NCBI GenBank assembly: GCA_910592005.1
Contig: CAJVPP010000995.1
Coordinates: 1 to 23,711, forward strand
Length of the DNA stretch: 23,711 nucleotides
Direction of reading: 5' to 3'
Origin: Funneliformis mosseae
Lineage: Eukaryota > Glomeromycota > Glomeromycetes > Glomerales > Glomeraceae
Within the stretch, counting starts at the first letter, position 1. Each line of letters opens with the position of its first letter. Under the pieces are notes generated by a model, which saw only the letters and a program-made list of their open reading frames with translations, searched no databases and was not told where the DNA came from. Both the position numbers and the translations under genes were made by a program. Shown here one piece after another: positions 8,074 to 17,776 of the stretch.

Positions 8074-9495
8074 TTAAACGTTATTATTACTATGATTGCT
8101 ATTATTAAATTCATTTGAATCATCATCTGTTTTACCAATTTTAGAATATTTTTGAATCGCATTTCGGGTGAATAGGCCCGACATAGACATGGTAATCGAT
8201 TTATAATTATTACCAAATTCCAATTTAAAAATCATATTAGGAAATACTTTTTCTAAATATTTTTTAATATCTTCATAAAAATGATTAACAATACAATAAC
8301 CATTTAAACTAAATTCAATCAATTTAGCGCCATTACCACCGTAATTATTACGTCTATTACATCCGGGACAATTTAGTGCACCTGAAGTCGAACAGCTTGA
8401 ACATAATTGTGGTTTTATCAAAATGCATTCCAAAAGAGAACCATCGCGAAAGAAAGTGACCGAAATACGATCAATCAATTTTGCGATGGCGGTACACAAC
8501 AAGTCTTCGATAGAATAAGCAAATTCATCTAACAAAGCACCACCAGCTTCTTGCGCTATTGGCAAGGGAGAAGTAAATGGGATGGCGAAATAAGAAAATT
8601 CTTGTTCTAATTCAGGTAAAGAAACATAAGGAGGGAATATTGGAGGAGTCGACTTGGAATTAGAACGGGAACAACAATGACGAAGTAACACGTGATTTTG
8701 ATTATTTGAATTGGTAGGTTTATTATTATTGGGTGTCGTGGGGGATGTCGGAGGAGTTGAAATATTGTTGTTATTAGTAAAGGCACTATTTATTATAACT
8801 CCTTTTGAAGAGATTCCGTTATTGGATCCATTAATACCATTAGAGGTAGACGGCAAAATTCCGTTCGTTGTCAAAGATAAAGCTGCCATTGCAGCTCCAG
8901 TAGGCACGGTAGCATTGTTTAAATCGGTATGCGTACTACTACTAGTATTGTTGTTGTTATTAGAACCTGAACTAGTAGAAGAAACAGTCGTTGTGGAAGA
9001 ATTCGAACTTTTTAACGAAGCAGTATTCCCAATAGGTAATTCAAAAGAAGGACGCCAAACGATGTTGCCGGTACGATAATATTCCATGATATAATGAAAA
9101 ATGTATCCGTTTCGATCAATAAAATATTCATTACCATTCGTTGGATGTAACATTGCTCGATTACGTGGATGAAACATTGTACCCAAGAGGGTCTTTGGAT
9201 AGGCCGTTAACGTAGAACGATAAGTTTCATACTGAAAAGTCCGATAGAGAAAAGATTCACCGAGGAGAATGCAAAGGAGAGAGGGTTTAACAGGTTGCCG
9301 TCGAAGGGAGGTAAAGTTAGGTTAAAGAAAGGAGGAACCCCCCAAAGAATTTTACCTTACCTTAATACCACCCACGTTAAGAACGATTCGCTCATCTATG
9401 TATTGGTCAAGCTCGACAATCGAGCTGTCAACGGATTCATTCTTTACACCTTCCTTTGTTGATTCATGCACCGTTTTTTTATTCTTTTCTCCCAT
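8074..9495 (-). CDS. T1-type BTB/POZ (KCTD-like) protein, two exons, 430 aa
   Basis: Exon 1 is 9361-9495 and exon 2 is 8074-9231; the intron 9232-9360 (129 nt) runs from AAG|GTAAGG to TTTTCAG in phase 0. Joined, residues 36-109 give the first part of a T1/BTB fold: RIVLNVGGIK, YETYRSTL, GTMFHPRN, YFIDRNGYIFHYIMEYYRTG. This is the potassium-channel-tetramerisation-type BTB found in KCTD proteins, which oligomerise and often act as cullin-3 adaptors. Residues about 114-240 are a Ser/Asn/Thr-rich low-complexity stretch. The last helix of the fold appears after it as LPELEQEFSYFAIPF (residues 250-264). Residues 279-410 form a separate globular region with CxxC-x7-CxxC (C322, C325, C333, C336), a possible zinc site. 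The start ATG at 9495 gives a natural N-terminus. The domain call is firm; partner and pathway are unknown. Confidence 0.88.
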
Positions 9496-12255
9496 CACTA
9501 TAGATTACAAGTACTTTTTTTTTTTTTTGGTTTTTTTATGTGAGTTATATATATAAAAAGGAAATAAGAAAAAAATTCTACAAAAACAAAAAAAAAATAA
9601 GTACAAAAATAATAAAAATAATAATAAATAAATAAAAACAAAGAAAAAAAAACAAGAAAACAAAAATAAATCTACAAAATATATTCCCCAAAAATATCAA
9701 CCTATGATATAAAAATAGCTCTAATATAATAAAATTTGTCTATAATAATAATAATAATAATAATGTGTATAATAGATAATATATATATAAAAAATATAAA
9801 TAAAAGAATAAAATGAGATAAAAATATTTCAAATATTTCTAAAGAGAAGGAAAATCGTAAGAAAAAAAAAAGGACGCTTTAAATATTATTTTTTTATTTT
9901 TTCTTTGAAAAAAAAAAAAAAGGAAAAAAAAAAATTTTTTTTTCGCTATATCAAATTAATAATAATTGTTTTATTAATTAATTAGTTTCCCAATTTAATT
10001 AATCTATGTACCAATAGTTTAGTTTGTCAGAGGAAAAATAAATAAATAAAACATGTTAAAACTTGTTTAATTAATGTTTGTGTAAATCACATTTCCGTTT
10101 TAATGTGACACTTTATTAACCTTAATGTAGTTTAGAAAACATATATTCGGTAACCAAATAAGAGCTATCGGAACAACGGACTTACGTAAAAATGCAATAG
10201 TTCAGAGGAAGAAAGAAAAAAAAGGCGCTTATGTCATATCATGTTAGTTCTGGTAGAACTGATTTCGTTAATGACTTGCGATTTACAAGTTCAAAAGCTC
10301 ATAAACAAAGCATCAACCGATTTCATTTTGCATCGGGTTTAATTGGTTCGTTCCAGATGATTTGTTGGGCGGCTATAAACAAAACGAGATGTTCCTTTGA
10401 TAAATGTGATAAATACTTGTTTAACTTCAAAGGTTAAGGAACCAGGATTAAAATCAACAGGTGAATCATCGTTTTACAAGATCGATAAATAGAATGAAAA
10501 GATTTGTGTTTCATTTTCACTCTTTCTTCATTAAGTAATTCATTCACCCTTTAAAAATGTGAAGGAGGATTACCCGAGTATACCATTTCAATACTCTATG
10601 ATTATAGATTTTCTTCATTTTTAATTTTTTTGATGATTTTCAATATTTACCAATATTACCAAAAACCTGGATTTTTAATCTAAAAGATCTAATTGGTTCC
10701 TCCACCTAAACATATCAATGATCGGAAATCGCAAAACCACTTTTTTTTTAAAAAAAGATTAGGTTTATTCCATTATTTATACATTAAAAAAGTTATCTTG
10801 AATCATGGGACATCGCAAATGTTTAATCATGTGGATCATATGTTGCATGAAAACTCTTATCTTGAGAAAAAAACGAAATCTAGAATTTATGCTGACCTGA
10901 TAAACAAAAAAATATATATCGTGTTACGGGATTAACCAAATATTTTTTTCATATCGGAACTCAACATCCGAATATATTAGATTGAAAAAGAAAAAATAAT
11001 TAGGTTCGAAACATCTCGGTAAAAAAAGACCGATTGTAAGAAAACCGGTTCTTTTATTATCCTTTCATTAAAATTCTTCAACATCATCTGAAATTCAAAA
11101 AAAAAAGAATAAAAAAAGGTCTTTTCTTTCCTGTAAATTTATGTATAATGCATGACAAATGTTAAAATTCAGGTATTTGTTTTTTGTGTTATTTAAACAT
11201 TCGATGAATGATAACCACGTTAGATTACGTATTAAACCTTAAATTCCAACTACATAATATTTTCGAAATTCAAGTTTCACAGCAAGACCCTGTTGCACGG
11301 ACACCGCATTTATGCATGTGATTTATTTGATTTTCCATTAGACATTAAAATTAATATAATGTGCACATGGATGGACATGCTTATCGAATAGAACGATTCA
11401 TCTTTTTTTTTTTTGACGTTCAGATTTTACACATCCCATCCAAGGAATTTCGGATTGCCGGCCAAATCTTTTTTTTTTTAAAAAGAAAAAAAAAATTTTT
11501 TCAGTTCCGAAATTATTTTTCATCGAGAAAATTTGAATAATAAAACCAATCAAAATTTAGTAAATTTTTAATTATTCCAATCACGTTATTTTTTTTTAAG
11601 ATTTCTTGGCCAAAAAGAAAGACTTAACAATTACATAATTAGAAAAATTTAAATTTTAAAATGTTCCGAATGAATGGAAGTTGAACAATGAACTTCTATT
11701 TCCAGTTTCCATCATCATATACTTCAACTTATTAGTCCACTTAATGTACAAAATTTTTTTAAAAAAGAACAATGATTCCCTCAATCTTTCCCGATATTAA
11801 ATTAAATCAGACACATCAACTTCTCTCTACCAATTATCCCACACCTTGAAGGAAAAAAAAAGGAAATTCGAAATCAACTTTGGATTCTTGAGAATCTAAA
11901 AAGAATTTCAACGTATTAGGTTTTTAAAAAATTATAATTTTTAAAATACTTTTTCTCATGATAAACTTACGACTTGTTACCCATAAAGAACAATAATAAA
12001 GATTTAAATAAAAGTTTTTTTTGGGGGGGTGAACCTTTGGTCATTTTAAAACAAATAATAATTTATTTAATATGTATGATGAAAATAAATTTGTTTTTTT
12101 AATCCTTTTATTTTTTTTTTATTGTTTTTTTTTTTAGAAAAAAAAAAAAGTGAAAAAAATTAGTAATGTTTATAACTTAAAAATCATCATTCTCCAACAT
12201 TTTATATATAATCTTACCAAAGAGAAGAAAAAAAATTCACGATATTAGTTAAAAT
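9496..12255. other. Intergenic region, BTB promoter side; no convincing gene
   Basis: Bases 9496-10000 upstream of the BTB start are A/T tracts with an (ATA)n run at about 9742-9763. From 10130 to 11000 G+C is a little higher and two short plus-strand frames exist (10231-10437, 10693-10935). They lack domains, codon bias or splice support, so I do not call them. Bases 11000-12255 show homopolymers and no coding signal. Confidence 0.4.
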
Positions 12256-12828
12256 CTACCAAACACGTTCTGAATGTTCAGCATTAACACTAAAGATAGT
12301 ATCTTTTTGACTCTTGTGGGGCAGGAAGGGCCCGCACAATCGTCGCAAGGATGGCGGGAACAAGAACCACCAAGATGAAGCTTGAGAATTACTGTTTTTG
12401 GGTGGTGAAGAAAAACTGTCTAAATTTGTGATTTCATGGAATTTATAATTTTTTTTTTTCTGTCGTTTTTTTTATGGAACCTTTTTTTTCATTCTCATTT
12501 TTTTCTAAGCCTGCGCCTCATTATTTTCATTAGAAGCCTCAATAACCCAGTAAATGATTTAAATTGAACTTTTTTTTTTATATTACCCCTTATCAAAAGA
12601 GCTGGCTTGTAAGTTCCAAATTGGGACGTTGATTTGTTTGATTCTATTTGGCTGAGACTTGGTGATACGATAACAAGAAAAACAAACGTCTTGATTTGGT
12701 CCCGATCAACTTTATTATTTGGGCTTACCTTGACTTGAAAGAAAGAAATATAAAATGGAATAAATAAAATTAGATTGAGGCTTTGAAAGATTTTCGAAGG
12801 CTGTGGAAAGAAAAACCCAACAGATCAT
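12256..12828 (-). CDS. Candidate cryptic two-exon small protein, 87 aa
   Basis: The minus-strand segment 12256-12419 encodes DSFSSPPKNSNSQASSWW, then FLFPPSLRRLCGPFLPHKS and a tail ending SVNAEHSERVW before TAG. It uses G+C-rich codons that stand out from the surrounding homopolymers. It has no start of its own. A strong 5' splice site, TCAAG|GTAAGC, at 12729/12728 and a 3' site AAATTTAG at 12422-12420 join it in frame (phase 1) to 12729-12828. That exon starts MICWVFLSTAFENLSK. An internal TTTCCACAG near 12800 could instead be a 3' splice site, with the true start further upstream. I do not recognise the protein. The C-terminal exon is more believable than the chosen start. Confidence 0.4.
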
Positions 12829-13670
12829 TCCACGTTTATTTTTTTTATGAGGATTTTTTTTTTTTAGATTTATTGGCTGAGATATAATATAATCAAGATT
12901 CATGCTATTTATGGCTTAGTCAATGGCTGAGACGATTCATTAAATGGAAACCGAATAATTATTTTTTTTCTTTTTAGAAGAATTCAAGGTTGTTCTTAAA
13001 GGCTTATGAAAAAAAAAAAAATTATTTTTTTTTTTTTTTTTTTTTTTTTGCTGAATTAAATAAACCCTTTGGCTGGTAAATTGTCGTCGAAACATGGCTA
13101 GGATGGGGCGTGACAAGGCTGGTGTAATATGGCTGAGATCTTTTTTTTTTTTTTAAAGAAAATAAGGAAATCAAATTTTTTTTTTTTTTTTTTGAGGCTT
13201 GGTATGATCGTTCTTACATATAATAAATCAAAAGGGAAAAAAATAAATAAATAAACAATAAATGAAACGTGATTGCAAATCTATCACAAAAATTGCAAGG
13301 GGGGTTTCAGGGCTTGGAAGTCGTGGCGGAGTCGAGAGAAAAAAAAAAAAAAAAGCGAGAAAAAGGATCTAAATTTCACCAAAAAAAAAAAAAGGTCTGT
13401 TCCGTTTAATGTAACCGACGTTGGTAAACTTCTGAAAGTTGTCAACAAATAAATCAAGTTCGGTTCATATCGAACCTTCACTCCTCATAATGCAATCCGT
13501 TAGACGGCTATTTACTTTAACACTCAAAGCCGCTTATGTAAAAGAAAAAAGGCTTAGTCGGTCAGGTTGTAATTGGACATCGCTGTTATGTCATTTCCGA
13601 AGCAAAAACCTCAAAAAGCGATTCAGGAGGTGAATAATTGAAAAATTAATTAAGCGAAACGAGGCTTAGT
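12604..13670 (+). repeat. Strand-biased cluster of 18 GGCT words (consensus GGCTKRG)
   Basis: GGCT occurs at 12604, 12650, 12722, 12779, 12799, 12875, 12913, 12925, 13001, 13071, 13096, 13117, 13131, 13196, 13311, 13506, 13551 and 13664. The complement AGCC occurs about once in the same interval. GGCTGAG appears four times and GGCTTAG three times. The spacers are unrelated and include T tracts of 20 or more, so this is not a tandem repeat. By a rough estimate from base composition one or two GGCT would be expected. The function is unknown. Confidence 0.6.
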
Positions 13671-15138
13671 AACAATGAAATTGATATTCATCGTCTCACG
13701 ACGTTCTAAACGAGTTTCATACAAATCAATTTTTTTTAAAAAATATGCCCGTGAAGAATTCGCTCAGCCCGGTATGACAAGCCATCAAATGATGCGCGTC
13801 AAACCAATTCAAAGCCAATCGAATATTTAAAATCTCCCGTGAACAAAAAAGAATGCGCGTTTTCTACATTCATTTCTTTTTTTTCGTGGTTAAGGTTTGG
13901 TGGCTTTAAAGTTTTTCTTTCCTCAATTGCGTGATCGACAATCTTTAAGTGAGGCGCTGTTATGAATGAATGTCTTAAAATGGTTTATTCAATACGTTTT
14001 AAGGTATTTCTTATTTCAGAGATCACGCTTGAATTTACAATCTTTATATGGAAAAAAATAAAAAAATCTCACGCAAAATCGGTGCAATGATTAGATCCAA
14101 TAATTAATAATCTTATGCTTGATCAAAGAAAAGTAAAGAAAAAAAAATAAAAATTCGGGAAACTTATTCCTCAAACGGGTTTGCATGTAGAGATTCACTT
14201 GTGAATTTATCAAACATCAAAACTAATTAAGGGATAAACTAATAATTATTTATCCGAAGTCTTCCCGTTTCTACGGAAAAAAAATTTGTGAATTTCTGCG
14301 CCTCAGATGCAGTATATATATTATATTTATTTATTATTATTATGATTATGATTATGATTATTGAGCTTTCATTTTCTTTTTTTCATAAGCATAGCCAACT
14401 TTTTTTTACAAACGATCAAAAAAAAATAAATTTTTGATCAACATAATTAATAAATCGAAGATACTTCAAGTCCCTTTCATTCCAGCAAGATTATATATTT
14501 TTCAACTGGAAATGGTAATATTTTTGAAATGAATGGGTTTCGGTAATTGTCAAAGCTCATGTTAGGATTATCAATTATCAATTTTTTTAAATGCTTCGGT
14601 CCAATTAATGGTTTGAAAAAATTGAATTTTTTAAGATAAATTACTTTCTCGATGGGTGCTGTAAAAATTTCATAATTACAATTATTTATTTTGATTTATT
14701 TATGATAACTTCAAATTCAACCTCACCTCAATTGAACCAAATCTCGAATTCAAATCGAGTCTAGCATTAATTGTATTTATTCTGAAAAATATTCACATCT
14801 GAAGTTTATTCATATTTACGAAAGAAATTTCTCTGGAAAAAGTTCCAGCCTTTGATCGATTGATTTGATTTATATAAACAGTTTTTACTGATGGTTTTAA
14901 AGATAAAAAGCAATTATTTATTCGCTGATTTTCACGGAGAATTTTTATTTTGGAAAACGTCCAGAATTGTCGGCACATTTTTGTAATTGATCGCGGCACT
15001 TTGCTAATTCCCAAGTAAATTTGGGACAAATCCAAACAAAATCCAAAAAAAAAAAAAGGAATCCTCGGAAATAGTGAAAATGTATGGCGGTACATACCAG
15101 AAAAAAAACTCGATTCCATTATTCCCTTTGGGAAAAGT
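13671..15138. other. Intergenic region
   Basis: No gene found. A GATTAT/ATT microsatellite lies at about 14331-14362. Short minus-strand frames (for example 14793-15119) have no recognisable domain or codon signature. Part of this stretch may be 5' flank of the ZNF277-type gene. Confidence 0.4.
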
Positions 15139-15333
15139 ATGAAAAGTAATTTTGTTCAATCAAATCTTTATCATTTTCTTAAACATTTTTTAGAATGTGC
15201 TTCTCCTCAAGGTGGATTTCATAATTTAAATTATCATTCTATTCCGGCATTACTTGTTCGAAATTTTTCTGAAATCAATAAATTCATTTATGAAAAATTG
15301 TTCTTTGTAGGATGCACGTGTTGTATCACATGA
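15139..15333 (+). CDS. Possible coding fragment upstream of the ZNF277-type gene
   Basis: An ATG-started frame of 64 codons begins MKSNFVQSNLYHFLKHFLEC and continues through HNLNYHSIPALLVRNFSE and INKFIYEKLF. Codon choice up to about 15300 resembles that of the conserved genes here. TTCTTTGTAG at 15301-15310 could be a donor after TTT or an acceptor, and the last codons overlap the CACGTG element. I found no splice path joining it in frame to the gene at 15443. It may be an upstream exon of an alternative transcript, a gene fragment or chance. The family is not recognised. Confidence 0.25.
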   Translation: MKSNFVQSNLYHFLKHFLECASPQGGFHNLNYHSIPALLVRNFSEINKFIYEKLFFVGCTCCIT

Positions 15334-15353
15334 CATAATATAAAATCACGCGT
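15315..15353 (+). promoter_or_regulatory. CACGTG, TCACATGA and ACGCGT promoter cluster
   Basis: CACGTG (15315-15320, E-box), TCACATGA (15326-15333) and ACGCGT (15348-15353, MCB-like) lie 90-128 bases upstream of the ZNF277-type start codon. The sites are plain to see; their use as bHLH (Cbf1-type) and MBF-type binding sites is inferred from other fungi. Confidence 0.45.
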
Positions 15354-15442
15354 AAATTCCAATCTGATTCGCGTACTTATTAACATATTTAGGAAATTGA
15401 TTCAACAACTTGTTTCCTCTTCAAAAAGGTTCTCTGTTTGTC

Positions 15443-17495
15443 ATGACCGAAGGTCATTGGACTTCCGTAACGAACTCTCGACATGGAAATTCTCATAATA
15501 ATTCATCACTTGGGACTCGAGGAGGAAGAACAAGGCTAGCATATAAAACAAACGTTCATAATGGAAATTCGACTCACCCTTCCAATAAAGTTACTAATAA
15601 AAGTTCTCGATATGATAAAAATAACGCAAATTATAACGCATATAATTTTCCACCAAATGTTGATTATGAACAAGAACTTGATTTATCACATGACGAAAAT
15701 GAAAATTATTCTTCCGATGATTCTTTGGGACAAGGAATTTTATCATTAAAACCTTTTTATATCGAACTGTCAATCAAATGTCCTTTTGAAAATTGTCGGA
15801 ATGAATCGTTGTTCGATAGTACAAATCTCATCGATCATTTAAAAGAATTACATAAATTACGTTTCGTTAATTTACATCATGTTTATTTAATTCTTGAAAG
15901 TTACCTGGACATTTGGGCAAAAAGAATTAAAGATGATGACGTTGTTCAACAATTAGAAACCGAAATTGATAATGAGGGTATACCATGTTGTATATAAATA
16001 TAATTTTTCCAAAATTTTTTTTTTCCTCTTAAAGTTTTTTTTTCACCCTTTTATTAGGCAATAAAGTGTACGTAATCGACCCAGATCATTTGCCGGAGGA
16101 TAAGACTCTACGAGAAAAACTTCATCTTGATAAATTGGTATTTATTTAATTCAATCACTCTTTTTAATTGGGGATCTTAATTAATTTAAATTTACATTTG
16201 CATTTATAGAATGAAGTTTTACAAATTCAAGCATATGAACGAAATAATGATGCTAAATCAGGACGAAAATGCTTATTTTGTAAAAATATTTGTGAAAACA
16301 GGTAAATTCTTGTTTCTTTTTTGATGTGCTCTTTTTGATTTGTAAGTGGTTTATCTAATCCATGTTTTGATCATTAGGGCGATATTGTTTCGTCATATGT
16401 TTACGGAACATAACTTCAATATAGGATTGCCAGATAACCTTGTAAATGTCAACAAATTTTTAACAATTTTAGAAGATAAATTAAACGGGTACGATGATGT
16501 TTCATCTTTTATTACTTCATTAAAAGAATATTTCATAAATAATTAACAAGCTTTTTTTTTATATTCATTAAAGTCTTCAATGTTTATACTGTGAAAAAAT
16601 CTTTACTACACCAGCGGTTTTACGTAAGCATATGCGTAAAAAGAAACATTTTAAAATTAATGCGAGAAATAAGATATATGACAAATTTTATGTTATAAAT
16701 TATTTGGAACCTGGAAAGAATTGGGAGACATTTGAAAATGAACGTTATGAATCTGACGAGGAACCTTACAGAGACGAGTAAGTTGATTATTTAAACTGTA
16801 TCTTTAATTCTTTTTGTTAATCTTCATATAACATAAATAACTCATTATTTATAAAGTCCGTGGGATGATTGGAATGATGAAGAATATCAACAAACCAAAT
16901 GTCTTTATTGTACAAATGTTTCATCAACCACAAAAGAATGTTTAAACCATATGATTTCGATACACAAGTTTGATTTATGGGAAATTAAAAATAACATGGG
17001 TATAACAATTTTAAAAGATGTCTAATTGATATTGATTTGTCCTTTTAATTTATTTTAATTGATTTTTCTTTTTAGGACTAGATTTCTACCAAACGATAAT
17101 TTTAATTAATTACCTTCGTTATAAAGTTAAAAATCATACTTGTATGGCTTGTTCAACAACGTATGAAAATTCAAATGATTTGTTAGACCATATGAATGAT
17201 GAAAATTGTTTTACCAAAGTTCCATCGTTGAACAATGATTTCTGGAAAGATCCAAAGTAATCATCTCATTATTATTGATTTCTTAATACTCCAAAAATAA
17301 TTTCTGATTTTTTTTTTTAGATATCTGTTACCAGTTTTACAAGATGATCTATTGTTAGTTGGATTTGAAGATGGCGATGATGAGGATAAAGATGATGATT
17401 TACCATTACATATACCTGATAATGCTATTGTTGTACCTGAAGAACCTCCCGAATTGTTAGAAGAACAATTTCAACATATATTGAAGATTAAATAA
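15443..17495 (+). CDS. ZNF277: ZNF277-type C2H2 zinc-finger protein, eight exons, 506 aa
   Basis: Exons are 15443-15977, 16058-16137, 16210-16301, 16378-16488, 16574-16777, 16857-16999, 17076-17256 and 17321-17495. Introns are 64-85 nt with GT..AG ends, and phases match at every junction. The N-terminal 100 residues are Asn/Ser-rich. Fingers follow: C113-x4-C118..H132-x4-H137; C226-x2-C229..H242-x4-H247; C276-x2-C279..H292-x5-H298; C356-x2-C359..H372-x4-H377; and a degenerate C411-x2-C414..H427-x5-C433. EHNFNIGLPDNLVNV, FYVINYLEPGKNWE and the acidic PWDDWNDEE stretch are the pattern I associate with ZNF277. In animals that protein binds the ribosomal protein uS5 and has been linked to transcriptional repression; the role in fungi is not known to me. 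The tail is acidic. An in-frame TGA just upstream supports the ATG at 15443. Confidence 0.88.
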
Positions 17496-17776
17496 AAGGA
17501 TTTAATATTAATATAGCAATCATGTGGATTTTTGATTGAAAGTTATTGATTATTTGTTCCTAATTCTAGTAAAAATAATGTTGGCAATAAATGCAACTTT
17601 TGTAAAGGGATTAAGTAGGAATAAATTTTACTTGAACTAATAATAAACTTAAATTATACTACTTTTAAGTTTTGAAGGTATCATAAATACATTATAATTT
17701 CTTTAAGATTTTTTATTTCATGATACTCATACAAAATCTAGTAGCATACTTATCTAAAAGTTTTATACCAAATTAA
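17496..17776. other. Convergent 3' intergenic spacer
   Basis: The 281 bases between the stop codons of the ZNF277-type gene and the Cdc23 gene must hold both 3' ends. AATAAA words occur near 17586, 17619 and 17641. No further gene fits. Confidence 0.6.

Noticed and set aside
8031..8216. 61-codon minus-strand frame
   Set aside because: Shadow in another frame over the 3' end of the BTB gene.
8711..9079. 122-codon plus-strand frame
   Set aside because: Antisense shadow of the Ser/Asn/Thr-rich part of the BTB gene.
10231..10935. Two short plus-strand frames (68 and 80 codons)
   Set aside because: No domains, no splice sites extending them, composition like the neighbouring intergenic DNA.
13284..13633. 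Overlapping 65-codon minus and 64-codon plus frames
   Set aside because: One is dominated by Phe runs from T tracts, the other lacks an ATG start and any family signature.
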